Below, one piece after another: positions 7,749 to 13,798 of a stretch of 28,408 bases of DNA (its first letter is position 1; each line of letters begins with the position of its first letter). The stretch spans positions 1 to 28,408 of the IMG/VR virus record IMGVR_UViG_3300006636_000001; one strand, written 5' to 3'. The notes under the pieces were generated by a model. That model did no database searches. It was not told where the DNA came from and saw only the letters and a list, made by a program, of their open reading frames with translations. The DNA comes from a virus. The position numbers and the translations under genes were made by a program.

Positions 7749-8357
7749 ATGAGAAAACTTTTGCTTGTTTTACTTTTTTCCCCATTGCTTTCTTTTGCGC
7801 AGGAATATTCGGAGGTTGTGGAAGTACCTGGCAAATCAGTTGATCAACTTTATAGTTCTGCTCGTGAATGGTTTGCCTTAACTTTTAAATCGGCAACTGA
7901 CGTATTAAAGATGGATGATCCAATTGCCGGTAAATTAATTGGCAAAGGATCTTCTCACATCTCAGAAAGTTATGTGACTGATGGATTGATTAAAGTACCT
8001 ATTAAACTGGATTGGTATCCATCATATACCATTAGTATTGCTATTAAGGATGGAAGGTACAAATGCATCATTGCAGAAATCACAATAAAACGCATTGTAG
8101 AGGGAAGTGGAATCGCACCGATAGAAACTTCATTTAAAGAGTTCTTTGACCAAAAAGATAATTTTAAAAACGGAAGAGATCCTGAATGGTTTACAAAAAA
8201 CGTCGAAGGTGCTGGAAAACTTTCGAAGAATATGATTAAAAATAGTGCTAAGGCGTATGAATCTTATTACAATATCATTCTTAAAACAGAACAGGAATTT
8301 ACAAGTTTACTTGCTTCACTTCAAAAAAAGATGAAAGGAACAGACGATAATTGGTAA
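7749..8357 (+). CDS. Secreted DUF4468-like protein (probable moron)
   Basis: A 202-residue protein. The ATG at 7749 gives a clean signal peptide, MRKLLLVLLFSPLLSFA, with cleavage expected after Ala17 and Gln18 as the new N-terminus, a common Bacteroidetes pattern. Residues about 20-115 resemble DUF4468, a TBP-like-fold domain of exported Bacteroidetes proteins: an N-terminal strand and helix, then GKLIGKGSS, then a YTISIAIKDGRYKCIIAEI strand pair. The rest is helical and lysine-rich. The domain's biochemical function is unknown to me. It has its own promoter upstream and a strong terminator downstream. That marks it as an independent cassette, plausibly acting on the host envelope in a lysogen. 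Confidence 0.72.
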   Translation: MRKLLLVLLFSPLLSFAQEYSEVVEVPGKSVDQLYSSAREWFALTFKSATDVLKMDDPIAGKLIGKGSSHISESYVTDGLIKVPIKLDWYPSYTISIAIKDGRYKCIIAEITIKRIVEGSGIAPIETSFKEFFDQKDNFKNGRDPEWFTKNVEGAGKLSKNMIKNSAKAYESYYNIILKTEQEFTSLLASLQKKMKGTDDNW

Positions 8358-8377
8358 CTTGTAATTTCCAATACATT

Positions 8378-8414
8378 AACAGAAAACCCCGGTCATTCGC
8401 CGGGGTTTTCTGTT
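8378..8414. terminator. Bidirectional terminator between convergent genes
   Basis: AACAGAAAACCCCGG (8378-8392) and CCGGGGTTTTCTGTT (8400-8414) form a perfect 15-bp stem around a 7-base loop, with A- and T-runs on either side. It serves the plus-strand DUF4468 gene and the minus-strand ribbon-helix-helix gene, whose stop codon (8393-8395) lies in the loop. Confidence 0.85.
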
Positions 8415-8548
8415 GCTTGCTTTTCTTGCATGTGCTTTAACAGAATCATTTCAATGTAGTTATTCACATTCCTAAAATCATCCTTTGCTTCTCTTTTAAG
8501 AAACTCAATAAGCTCTGAATCCAGACGTAATGATATATTTTCTTTCAT
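8393..8548 (-). CDS. Small ribbon-helix-helix (Arc/CopG-like) DNA-binding protein
   Basis: A 51-residue protein starting at the minus-strand ATG ending at 8548; a longer frame to 8596 would overlap its own promoter. Residues 4-10 (NISLRLD) form the beta strand that would enter the major groove. SELIEFLKREAKDDF and a second helix, VNNYIEMILLKHMQ, complete the fold. Such proteins act as dimeric repressors and often control their own gene. It is the only gene on the minus strand and is divergent from the KilA-N gene, with 116 bases between them. It is therefore a candidate repressor of both. An antitoxin role is possible, but no toxin neighbour is visible on its strand. Confidence 0.75.
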   Translation of the reverse strand: MKENISLRLDSELIEFLKREAKDDFRNVNNYIEMILLKHMQEKQATENPGE

Positions 8549-8565
8549 TATAAAATGTTTGATTG

Positions 8566-8596
8566 CAAAGATATGCAAAATAATTAAAAAATACAA
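8566..8596 (-). promoter_or_regulatory. Host-type promoter for the ribbon-helix-helix gene
   Basis: On the minus strand, TTG (8596-8594), 20 bases, then TATCTTTG (8573-8566), an exact TAnnTTTG box. It is 17 bases upstream of the ATG. Both spacing and box agree with Bacteroidetes promoters. Confidence 0.65.
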
Positions 8597-8629
8597 TTAT
8601 TTTGTGATACATTGCATTGTTTTATAATG

Positions 8630-8637
8630 TACATTTG
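8630..8637 (+). promoter_or_regulatory. -7 box of the KilA-N gene promoter
   Basis: TACATTTG is an exact TAnnTTTG box 27 bases before ATG 8665. No TTTG stands at the expected 19-21 bases upstream (TTG copies are 15 and 25 bases away), so the promoter may be weak or need an activator. It is 33 bases from the divergent -33 element. Confidence 0.45.
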
Positions 8638-8664
8638 TGCCATTATTAATTAATACTTCAAAGT

Positions 8665-9228
8665 ATGAATATTCAGAAATTTAAGTTTGGTGATGTTGAG
8701 ATCGAGTTTGATCTCCGTCAAGGAAGAAATGTAATGGTGAACGCTACGGAAATGGCGAAAGTTTTTGGCAAAAAAATAAACCATTTCATGGAAAATGAAA
8801 ACACGGAAAATTTTATAAATGCGTGTTTAAATAACCGGAATTCCGGCTTTTTGGGAGTCAAAACTCGCGAAGATTTAGTAGTGTCAAAACAAAAATCTGG
8901 CACTTGGATGCACCGGGTATTAGCTTTAAAATTTGCCTCTTGGTTAAATTCTGATTTTGAAGTTTGGGTCTGGATGACTATCGACCAAATTATTTTTGGA
9001 TTTGCAATTGAAATTCAAGATTCGATCAGCGAAACCGTAATATTAAAGGCGAAACAAGATGATTTAAAGAATCAGCTTGCAAAACGCGAACCTGATTTTA
9101 TGGAGTATCTGTTAATTGATCAAAAATTGATCAACGCGAAAAGCCGTCGTAGTAATGCAACAAAGAACAAATTCAGAGAGACAATGGAAGATTTGTTCTC
9201 TAACAAACCGAAGGAGGACGAAGAGTGA
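8665..9228 (+). CDS. KilA-N domain protein
   Basis: A 187-residue protein. Residues about 1-108 form a KilA-N domain, a DNA-binding fold common in phage regulatory and antirepressor-type genes. VMVNATEMAKVFGK at 23-36 is the family's hallmark first half, and WMHRVLALKFASWLN from residue 81 followed by EVWVWMTIDQII is the second. A C-terminal helical, coiled-coil-like region (about 115-180) is lysine-rich and could mediate oligomerisation or partner binding. It is divergent from the small repressor gene. Its last four bases overlap the GTG start of the next gene, with AAGGAGG just upstream, so the two products are translationally coupled. Confidence 0.85.
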   Translation: MNIQKFKFGDVEIEFDLRQGRNVMVNATEMAKVFGKKINHFMENENTENFINACLNNRNSGFLGVKTREDLVVSKQKSGTWMHRVLALKFASWLNSDFEVWVWMTIDQIIFGFAIEIQDSISETVILKAKQDDLKNQLAKREPDFMEYLLIDQKLINAKSRRSNATKNKFRETMEDLFSNKPKEDEE

Positions 9229-9845
9229 TCAACCTTTTAAAAACAATATCCAAAGATGTGAATGCACATCTTTGGATGATTGAAGCGATGGGATTAAATC
9301 CCATTGCCTCACAAGTACCACAATCACATCAGGATAGTATGGCGAAAGATATTAGCAGAACTTACCTAATGAAACGTAGACTGGAGTACGCTATAAGCAA
9401 TCTCGAAAGTATTCGCAAGTATTGCCTGTCTGAAATTAATGGAACATTTTACGATGACTTTGAAAAACGTTGGGAAGGAACTGATATTGAGCCAAAATAC
9501 ACCATTGATACTCCGTATGAATATATTTTGGGCATATGGGACAATCATCCATCACCTGAAATCGACATTATAACAAAGGCTTTTATTGAATGTATGGGAT
9601 CGTTAAATACCAAAGTGTTGTTTAAAATGCTCGAAATATGCCCCGAAGCCGGACCATATAAACAAAATAAAGATGGTGAAATGGTAAAATCAAACATGTC
9701 TGATTGTCAAATAGACGACAGCTTAAAGGCCGGATCAATGCTTGCTGCTATTGAAGAATACAACGAGCGACTTATAAAGATTCAGGAGATTGCTAAAAAC
9801 CGTGGTAATCTGGGCCAGATACTTACCTTAATTGGTGACAAATAA
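9225..9845 (+). CDS. Unknown partner of the KilA-N protein
   Basis: A 206-residue protein that I do not recognise. The GTG start at 9225 overlaps the previous stop codon (GTGA) and follows a good Shine-Dalgarno sequence, rare for this window. It is helical and cytoplasmic. Features include RTYLMKRRLEYAISNLESIR (about residues 45-64), a Tyr/Trp-rich middle, and a C-terminal helix (MLAAIEEYNERLIKIQEIAK). Coupling to the KilA-N gene implies the two act together, perhaps as a regulator and its effector. A perfect 11-bp inverted repeat lies in its first codons. A terminator closes the pair. Confidence 0.7.
   Translation: MINLLKTISKDVNAHLWMIEAMGLNPIASQVPQSHQDSMAKDISRTYLMKRRLEYAISNLESIRKYCLSEINGTFYDDFEKRWEGTDIEPKYTIDTPYEYILGIWDNHPSPEIDIITKAFIECMGSLNTKVLFKMLEICPEAGPYKQNKDGEMVKSNMSDCQIDDSLKAGSMLAAIEEYNERLIKIQEIAKNRGNLGQILTLIGDK
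9250..9275. promoter_or_regulatory. Perfect 11-bp inverted repeat inside the start of a gene
   Basis: CCAAAGATGTG (9250-9260) and CACATCTTTGG (9265-9275) are exact reverse complements around the loop AATG. It begins 25 bases after the GTG start codon. It could be an mRNA hairpin tuning translation of the coupled gene or an operator for a dimeric repressor. Confidence 0.5.
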
Positions 9846-9853
9846 ATCAAAAA

Positions 9854-9885
9854 CCCCCGGCAGTGCTCGAAACACTAACCGGGGG
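9854..9885 (+). terminator. Terminator after the KilA-N gene pair
   Basis: CCCCCGG (9854-9860) pairs with CCGGGGG (9879-9885), extended by AGTG/CACT inside with a small bulge. The 3' side continues CAAGTTTAAATTTT, giving only a broken T-run, so termination may be partial. Confidence 0.6.
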
Positions 9886-9929
9886 CAAGTTTAAATTTTC
9901 ACGTATAAAAATTTTAACATCACAAAAGT

Positions 9930-10187
9930 ATGAAAAATTCAGAATTAAAATGCAACCTCGAAGTTGAAGGTATTACACAGACCAAGGAAGCAATCAATTA
10001 TTTGAAGAGATTGCAGGACAGAAACAATGAAGATATCATAATTGCCCGCGAGATTATTGCCGATGTAGTTTGCTTTCTTGCAAAGAAGATGGACTATATC
10101 GAAGATGCTGAAAATGAAGAAATATCATCGTTGATGAACAGCCTAAGCCATGTTCGTGAGGACCTGAATAATTTCAGAAAGCCATGA
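9930..10187 (+). CDS. Small helical hypothetical protein upstream of radC
   Basis: An 85-residue protein, unrecognised. It appears to be two or three amphipathic helices (about residues 15-35 TQTKEAINYLKRLQDR, 38-60 IIAREIIADVVCFLAKKM, and 65-80) and is acidic overall. Its ATG follows an A-rich leader. The stop overlaps the radC start by four bases (ATGA), so it is probably co-translated with that gene. It has no membrane segment: the hydrophobic run around residues 40-52 is too short and mixed. The role is unknown. Confidence 0.6.
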   Translation: MKNSELKCNLEVEGITQTKEAINYLKRLQDRNNEDIIIAREIIADVVCFLAKKMDYIEDAENEEISSLMNSLSHVREDLNNFRKP

Positions 10188-10699
10188 AAAAAGAAATTGC
10201 AAAACCAAAAATGCTTATTGAGGACGAATGTACAAATTGGCATGTTGGAGAACTCATGGTAAAATATAAAGAATTGCAACCTTGCACAATTACAATCACA
10301 ACATCAAAGAGCGTGGTTTCTGTTATACGTAATAGCATTGATCAGGAAGATCTGCTTATACAAGAGCATTTTTATGCGCTTTATATAAACTACAACAACG
10401 ATGTCTTGGGTTTTAAGACAATCAGTGTGGGTAATTTGACCGGTTGCGTATTCAATCCGCAACTGATATTAAGTATTGGACTATTGCTTAATGCAACCGG
10501 AATAATAGTTTGCCACAATCATCCAAGCGGCAATCTTGATCCCTCTGAATCAGATATTATTTATACCAAACAATTAATTTCAGCTGCAAATATTGTTGGT
10601 ATGCGTTTGCTGGATCATATTATTTTAACCAAAAACGCATTCCGATCAATGGATAATGACAACTTAGTCGATTTCAGCAAAATACCAAGAAGGTTTTAA
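10184..10699 (+). CDS. radC: RadC-like JAB/MPN-domain protein
   Basis: A 171-residue protein with the C-terminal JAB domain of RadC and no N-terminal helix-hairpin-helix part, a form common on mobile elements. The metal-site JAMM motif is complete: Glu61, His111 and His113 (CHNHPSGN), then Asp124 exactly ten residues after the second histidine's neighbourhood (PSESD). The first 40 residues are unlike RadC. Despite its name, RadC has no settled role in repair. In phages and plasmids the JAB domain is suspected to be a metal-dependent hydrolase or anti-defence factor. It sits between two small unknown genes in the accessory island. Confidence 0.88.
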   Translation: MKKEIAKPKMLIEDECTNWHVGELMVKYKELQPCTITITTSKSVVSVIRNSIDQEDLLIQEHFYALYINYNNDVLGFKTISVGNLTGCVFNPQLILSIGLLLNATGIIVCHNHPSGNLDPSESDIIYTKQLISAANIVGMRLLDHIILTKNAFRSMDNDNLVDFSKIPRRF

Positions 10700-10729
10700 A
10701 AATCTAAGAAAACCATAAATCATAAAAAT

Positions 10730-10948
10730 ATGAATACAATAGACTTACAAACCGTAAAAGAATTAAAGGCCAGTGAATTATCCGAATTATTACAAGCGAA
10801 GGTTCGTCGTATTTGTGAACAGGCAAAGATGAACTTCGATAACATTCATTTCATCCGTGACGATAAAGAGGAAAACTACATGGATATGTTCGATGGTGAT
10901 GAATTCACCTATTGGGGATATTTTATTGACACAAACGAAATTGATTAA
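10730..10948 (+). CDS. Small acidic hypothetical protein
   Basis: A 72-residue protein that I do not recognise, 30 bases after radC with an A-rich leader. The N-terminal half is helical (LQTVKELKASELSELLQAKV), while the C-terminal half is acidic and aromatic (MDMFDGDEFTYWGYFIDTNE). Small, acidic and aromatic proteins of this type are frequent among phage inhibitors of host defence and DNA-binding proteins, but that is only analogy. It is the last gene before a terminator, and may share a transcript with radC. Confidence 0.55.
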   Translation: MNTIDLQTVKELKASELSELLQAKVRRICEQAKMNFDNIHFIRDDKEENYMDMFDGDEFTYWGYFIDTNEID

Positions 10949-10980
10949 TACCTATTCTTTATTTTTGCATATTTCACGAA

Positions 10981-11008
10981 AACCCGTCTCCCCAAAAGGC
11001 GGGTTTTT
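10981..11008 (+). terminator. Terminator, left copy of a duplicated sequence
   Basis: AACCCGTC (10981-10988) pairs with GGCGGGTT (10998-11005, one G-U pair), loop TCCCCAAAA, then T-run to 11008. The 26 bases from 10983 to 11008 recur exactly at 12105-12130, on the other side of the toxin-antitoxin-like pair. Confidence 0.8.
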
Positions 11009-11047
11009 ATGCCTTCAAATTGCGAAACAAAAAGGTTCAGCTGCACG

Positions 11048-11080
11048 TTTATTAATTGATATTTCTTTTACTTACATTTG
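11048..11080 (+). promoter_or_regulatory. Host-type promoter for the antitoxin-like gene
   Basis: TACATTTG (11073-11080) is an exact -7 box. TTTA (11048-11051) stands 21 bases upstream in the -33 place. The gene starts at 11117. The pair can therefore be expressed independently of phage late transcription. Confidence 0.55.
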
Positions 11081-11116
11081 CAGTGAAAATACACACCGAA
11101 AAGAAAGAAGACAAAC

Positions 11117-11656
11117 ATGGACAAATTCACCTATAATGAGCAAAAGGCTGTTGCTGCAGTATTGCTGGTTGTAAACGAGCTTTCCAGCGTCGACAGACAC
11201 AAAATTGCAAAGATCCTTTTCTTTGCAGATCAAAAACACCTCGCCAGATATGGCAGAACAATTACCTCCGACTTCTATTGTGCCATGGAAGCCGGTCCGG
11301 TTCCTTCAAACATCTACGATTCGATAAAGGTTATTGCACACGAACGCAATTTTTATAACCACCATGGTCTTGAAGGTAAAATCGAAGTCAGGGGAAGAGA
11401 AATAACCGCGCTGGAAAAACCCGACATTGATCAGTTATCGATTTCGGATATGGAGTGCCTGGTTGAATCAATCAATGAAAATTCGAAACTTACCTATGGA
11501 CAGCTCATTGATAAGTCACATGGTACGGCATGGCAAAGCGTTCCCGACAATCAACTAATTCCGTTTACAGAGATCGCCAAAGAAGTTTCGGCACCTGCTG
11601 AAATTCTTGAACTTATAAATTCAAACCTTCAAGCAGAGGAACTTTTAAGTTTATGA
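11117..11656 (+). CDS. SocA/Panacea-domain (DUF4065) antitoxin-like protein
   Basis: A 179-residue protein. The Panacea domain covers about residues 8-140: KILFFADQKHLARYGR (32-47) and FYCAMEAGPVPSNIYD (53-68) are its hallmark stretches. WQSVPDN in the C-terminal part follows the usual layout. Panacea proteins are antitoxins paired with many unrelated toxins, and SocA acts as a proteolysis adaptor for its toxin. The stop overlaps the next gene by four bases (ATGA), the usual antitoxin-first arrangement. The pair has its own promoter and is enclosed by identical terminators. It is likely an addiction or anti-phage module carried as cargo. Confidence 0.85.
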   Translation: MDKFTYNEQKAVAAVLLVVNELSSVDRHKIAKILFFADQKHLARYGRTITSDFYCAMEAGPVPSNIYDSIKVIAHERNFYNHHGLEGKIEVRGREITALEKPDIDQLSISDMECLVESINENSKLTYGQLIDKSHGTAWQSVPDNQLIPFTEIAKEVSAPAEILELINSNLQAEELLSL

Positions 11657-12102
11657 GTAGCCTCAGGGATTCCCTTTCAGCCGGAGGTTTAAGAAATTTA
11701 ATCGCCTCACAAATACAGCCTGGCGCTGTATTTGTAATTTTAGACCCGATAGCGAGAAAGGAAAAGTTTATTGTGATCCTGGGTATTGATGCCGGTAGAA
11801 TTTGGGTGGGAACCCTGTTCATCAACAGCGAAAAGAATGTGAATTTTATCAAGACGCTGGAACAACATGGCTTACAGTTTACAATAAAGGCCTCCAACTA
11901 CGAATTTCTTGATTACGATTCCTTTATCAATGCTTCAAATATCATCAGGCGTGAGTTTGAAAAGCTGGTTGATATTATAATTGCCAGAGATGGAAGATAT
12001 TTAACACAGATCATCCCCAAAGACTTCGATTACATCAGGGCAAAAATGGCAGGTTCGAAAGTCGTTTCAACCGCTGACAAAAAAGACTTTGGATTAATCT
12101 AA
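11653..12102 (+). CDS. Candidate toxin paired with the Panacea antitoxin
   Basis: A 149-residue protein coupled to the antitoxin gene by a four-base overlap. Residues about 22-60 (QPGAVFVILDPIARKEKF, then VILGIDAGRIWVGTLFINSE) look like the SH3-type barrel of MazF/PemK-like or related proteins. A later YEFLDYDSFINASNI (83-97) matches the strand-then-helix step I expect in such folds. The C-terminus is a charged helix and a lysine-rich tail. MazF-type enzymes cut RNA, but I cannot identify catalytic residues here, so the activity is a guess. Position is the main support for a toxin role. Confidence 0.65.
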   Translation: MSSLRDSLSAGGLRNLIASQIQPGAVFVILDPIARKEKFIVILGIDAGRIWVGTLFINSEKNVNFIKTLEQHGLQFTIKASNYEFLDYDSFINASNIIRREFEKLVDIIIARDGRYLTQIIPKDFDYIRAKMAGSKVVSTADKKDFGLI

Positions 12103-12132
12103 ACCCCGTCTCCCCAAAAGGCGGGTTTTTTT
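12103..12132 (+). terminator. Terminator, right copy of the duplicated sequence
   Basis: The same stem as at 10981, here CCCGTC (12105-12110) with GGCGGG (12120-12125), loop TCCCCAAAA, then seven T (12126-12132). It directly follows the toxin-like gene's stop codon (12100-12102) and shields the portal operon from cassette transcription. Confidence 0.85.
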
Positions 12133-12138
12133 CGCCCT

Positions 12139-12163
12139 GTCATTGCGAGCGCAGCGACGCAAC
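12139..12163. repeat. REP-like GCGAGCG element
   Basis: GTCATTGCGAGCGCAGCGAC (12139-12158), then GCAAC. From memory this resembles a short repeat family (CATTGCGAGCG-AGCG--GCAA) scattered through many bacterial genomes, including Bacteroidota. TTGCG and CGCAA form inverted ends. It sits between the cassette terminator and promoter B, and marks the boundary of the accessory island. Confidence 0.5.
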
Positions 12164-12174
12164 CCCTTCTCTCT

Positions 12175-12209
12175 GTCCTTTAATCTCCCTTCTTACCCGC
12201 TTATCTTGC
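12175..12209 (+). promoter_or_regulatory. Late-type promoter B (GTCCTTTAA-N18-TATCTTGC)
   Basis: GTCCTTTAA (12175-12183), 18 bases, TATCTTGC (12202-12209). The first gene of the portal operon starts at 12228. It would drive the long overlapping series of neck and tail genes up to 21616. Confidence 0.7.
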
Positions 12210-12227
12210 AATAAAAAAAGATAAGCT

Positions 12228-12449
12228 ATGCTGCACATTTCACAATTACACAAGGTAGTAGGACTCGGCGAATTCTCAATCAAATTCGTTGAGAAGAGCG
12301 GCGCCATTGTCCATGGTCCGCGCTGTATCTGCACTTCGTTCCACTCTGCAGGCCGAACAATGAACCTGAAGTTTTGCGACAGTGAAGAGATTCGCAAAGT
12401 GCGCCGGCTTTCAGTCATCGAATTTAATGGAGAGGAGGTTACGCTATGA
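12228..12449 (+). CDS. Small conserved-looking protein at the head of the portal operon
   Basis: A 73-residue protein that begins MLHISQLHKVVGLGEF. It is compact and beta-rich, with two cysteines in RCICTSFHSAG (about residues 32-42) and a third in LKFCDSEEIR. CxC plus a further Cys/His could bind a metal, but the pattern is incomplete. I recall similar small proteins before portal genes in Bacteroidetes prophages, without known function. It is the first gene after promoter B, and its stop overlaps the portal ATG by four bases (ATGA, with GAGGAGG upstream). It is probably made in amounts like the portal. Confidence 0.65.
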   Translation: MLHISQLHKVVGLGEFSIKFVEKSGAIVHGPRCICTSFHSAGRTMNLKFCDSEEIRKVRRLSVIEFNGEEVTL

Positions 12450-13795
12450 GTGATAATTTTATAGAGATTGGTGGCTTTACTTACCTCCCCGAAGCCAAGG
12501 CCATCATCGCGATGGAATCAAGCCGTGAAATATTTTCGGAAGCGATAGACCTGAAACCAGTGTCGGTTGATGGCTATACAATTTCGCCCTGGGGACCAAC
12601 TAACGATATGCCACAGCTCATTATTGAGAAAGCCAAAAAGAGCGAAATCGTACAATCGAACTTGCTATTTAATATCCAATCTGGTTATGGACAGGGTATA
12701 AAACCCATGCGCAGGATTATTGAAGGGAAGAAACTGGTAGGTTATGAGGAGATCTACGAAGGCGAAGTGGTTGATTTCTTTGCACAAAACGATATCAACG
12801 GTTTCTTCCTGGAGCAACTCTCCGATATGCATTACTTCTATAATGTCTTTCCGGAGATCATCCTGAGCGGTGATAAACGCAAAATCGTTTCACTCCGGAG
12901 TAAGGAGGCAGCATTCTCCAGATGGGGTGTAATGGATTCTAAAAAAGGATGCATCACCAAGCACTACTATTCTGCAAAATGGAACGATGGAGCGAATAAA
13001 ACGACGATTGCTGAGTCAGATGTTCTCAATAATTATAACCCATACCAGGATCTTGTATCACGGATAAGTACCAATAGTTACTCCCAGCTGCGTTTTATTG
13101 TTCCGGTCAACTTCCCTACTCCCGGAAAAACCTATTATCAGGATCCTTACTGGTGGAGCATTTTTCTAAGCGGATGGTACGACTTCCTGATAATGATTCC
13201 CGAATTTAAGAAGGCGCTGCTCAAGAATCAGCTGGCATTAAAATATATCATCTACCTGTCTGATAAATATTTTACCGAAATATTTAAAGACGAGGGCATC
13301 GATACTTCCAATACTGAAGCGGTGAAATCGAGGAAAGCCCTGGAGTATGGCCGCTTTAAAGACTTCCTGGCTGGAGAGAAGAATGCCGGGAAAGGAATTG
13401 TAGCACTTAAAAAACTCATTGCATCCGGATCCGGTTCGACTGAGGAAAAGTACATCGATATCGTTCCGTTAAAAACAGAGATCGCCGGTGGTGAATACCT
13501 CGAAGATTCGGAAGAAGTCAGCAATATCATCAGCTATGCGATGGGTGTTCATCCTTCATTGATCGGATCAGTCCCAGGGAAGAATTCCGGGAGCCAATCG
13601 GGTACCGATAAACGGGAACTCTTCCAGATTAAACAAGCACTGATGAAACCCTTCAGAGACCGGCTGCTGAAACCGCTTGAGCTGATAAAGCTCTATAATA
13701 AATGGGATAAGGATATTGTGTTCGCAATTCCGGAACCTGTTTTCACAACACTCGATAAAAATAAAACCGGGCAGGAAACTGCTGTAAATAAATAG
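12446..13795 (+). CDS. Portal protein
   Basis: A 449-residue protein that forms the dodecameric ring at one head vertex, through which DNA enters and leaves and onto which the neck docks. Length and layout fit siphovirus portals: an N-terminal clip/wing region with YTISPWGPTNDMPQ (about 45-58), a middle with WWSIFLSGWYDFLIMIPEF (about 236-254), and a late segment GVHPSLIG (367-374) followed by GSQSGTDKRELFQIKQALM. That late segment is the typical portal crown/stem region, with a long helix ending in LLKPLELIK. The N-terminal 45 residues have no obvious counterpart. The neck genes directly follow. It lies about 5 kb from the terminase genes. Confidence 0.87.
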   Translation: MSDNFIEIGGFTYLPEAKAIIAMESSREIFSEAIDLKPVSVDGYTISPWGPTNDMPQLIIEKAKKSEIVQSNLLFNIQSGYGQGIKPMRRIIEGKKLVGYEEIYEGEVVDFFAQNDINGFFLEQLSDMHYFYNVFPEIILSGDKRKIVSLRSKEAAFSRWGVMDSKKGCITKHYYSAKWNDGANKTTIAESDVLNNYNPYQDLVSRISTNSYSQLRFIVPVNFPTPGKTYYQDPYWWSIFLSGWYDFLIMIPEFKKALLKNQLALKYIIYLSDKYFTEIFKDEGIDTSNTEAVKSRKALEYGRFKDFLAGEKNAGKGIVALKKLIASGSGSTEEKYIDIVPLKTEIAGGEYLEDSEEVSNIISYAMGVHPSLIGSVPGKNSGSQSGTDKRELFQIKQALMKPFRDRLLKPLELIKLYNKWDKDIVFAIPEPVFTTLDKNKTGQETAVNK

Positions 13796-13798
13796 GCT

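Noticed and set aside
10960-10967. TATTTTTG, a perfect -7 box after the small acidic gene
   Set aside because: No -33 element at 19-21 bases, and a terminator starts 13 bases later, so it would drive nothing.
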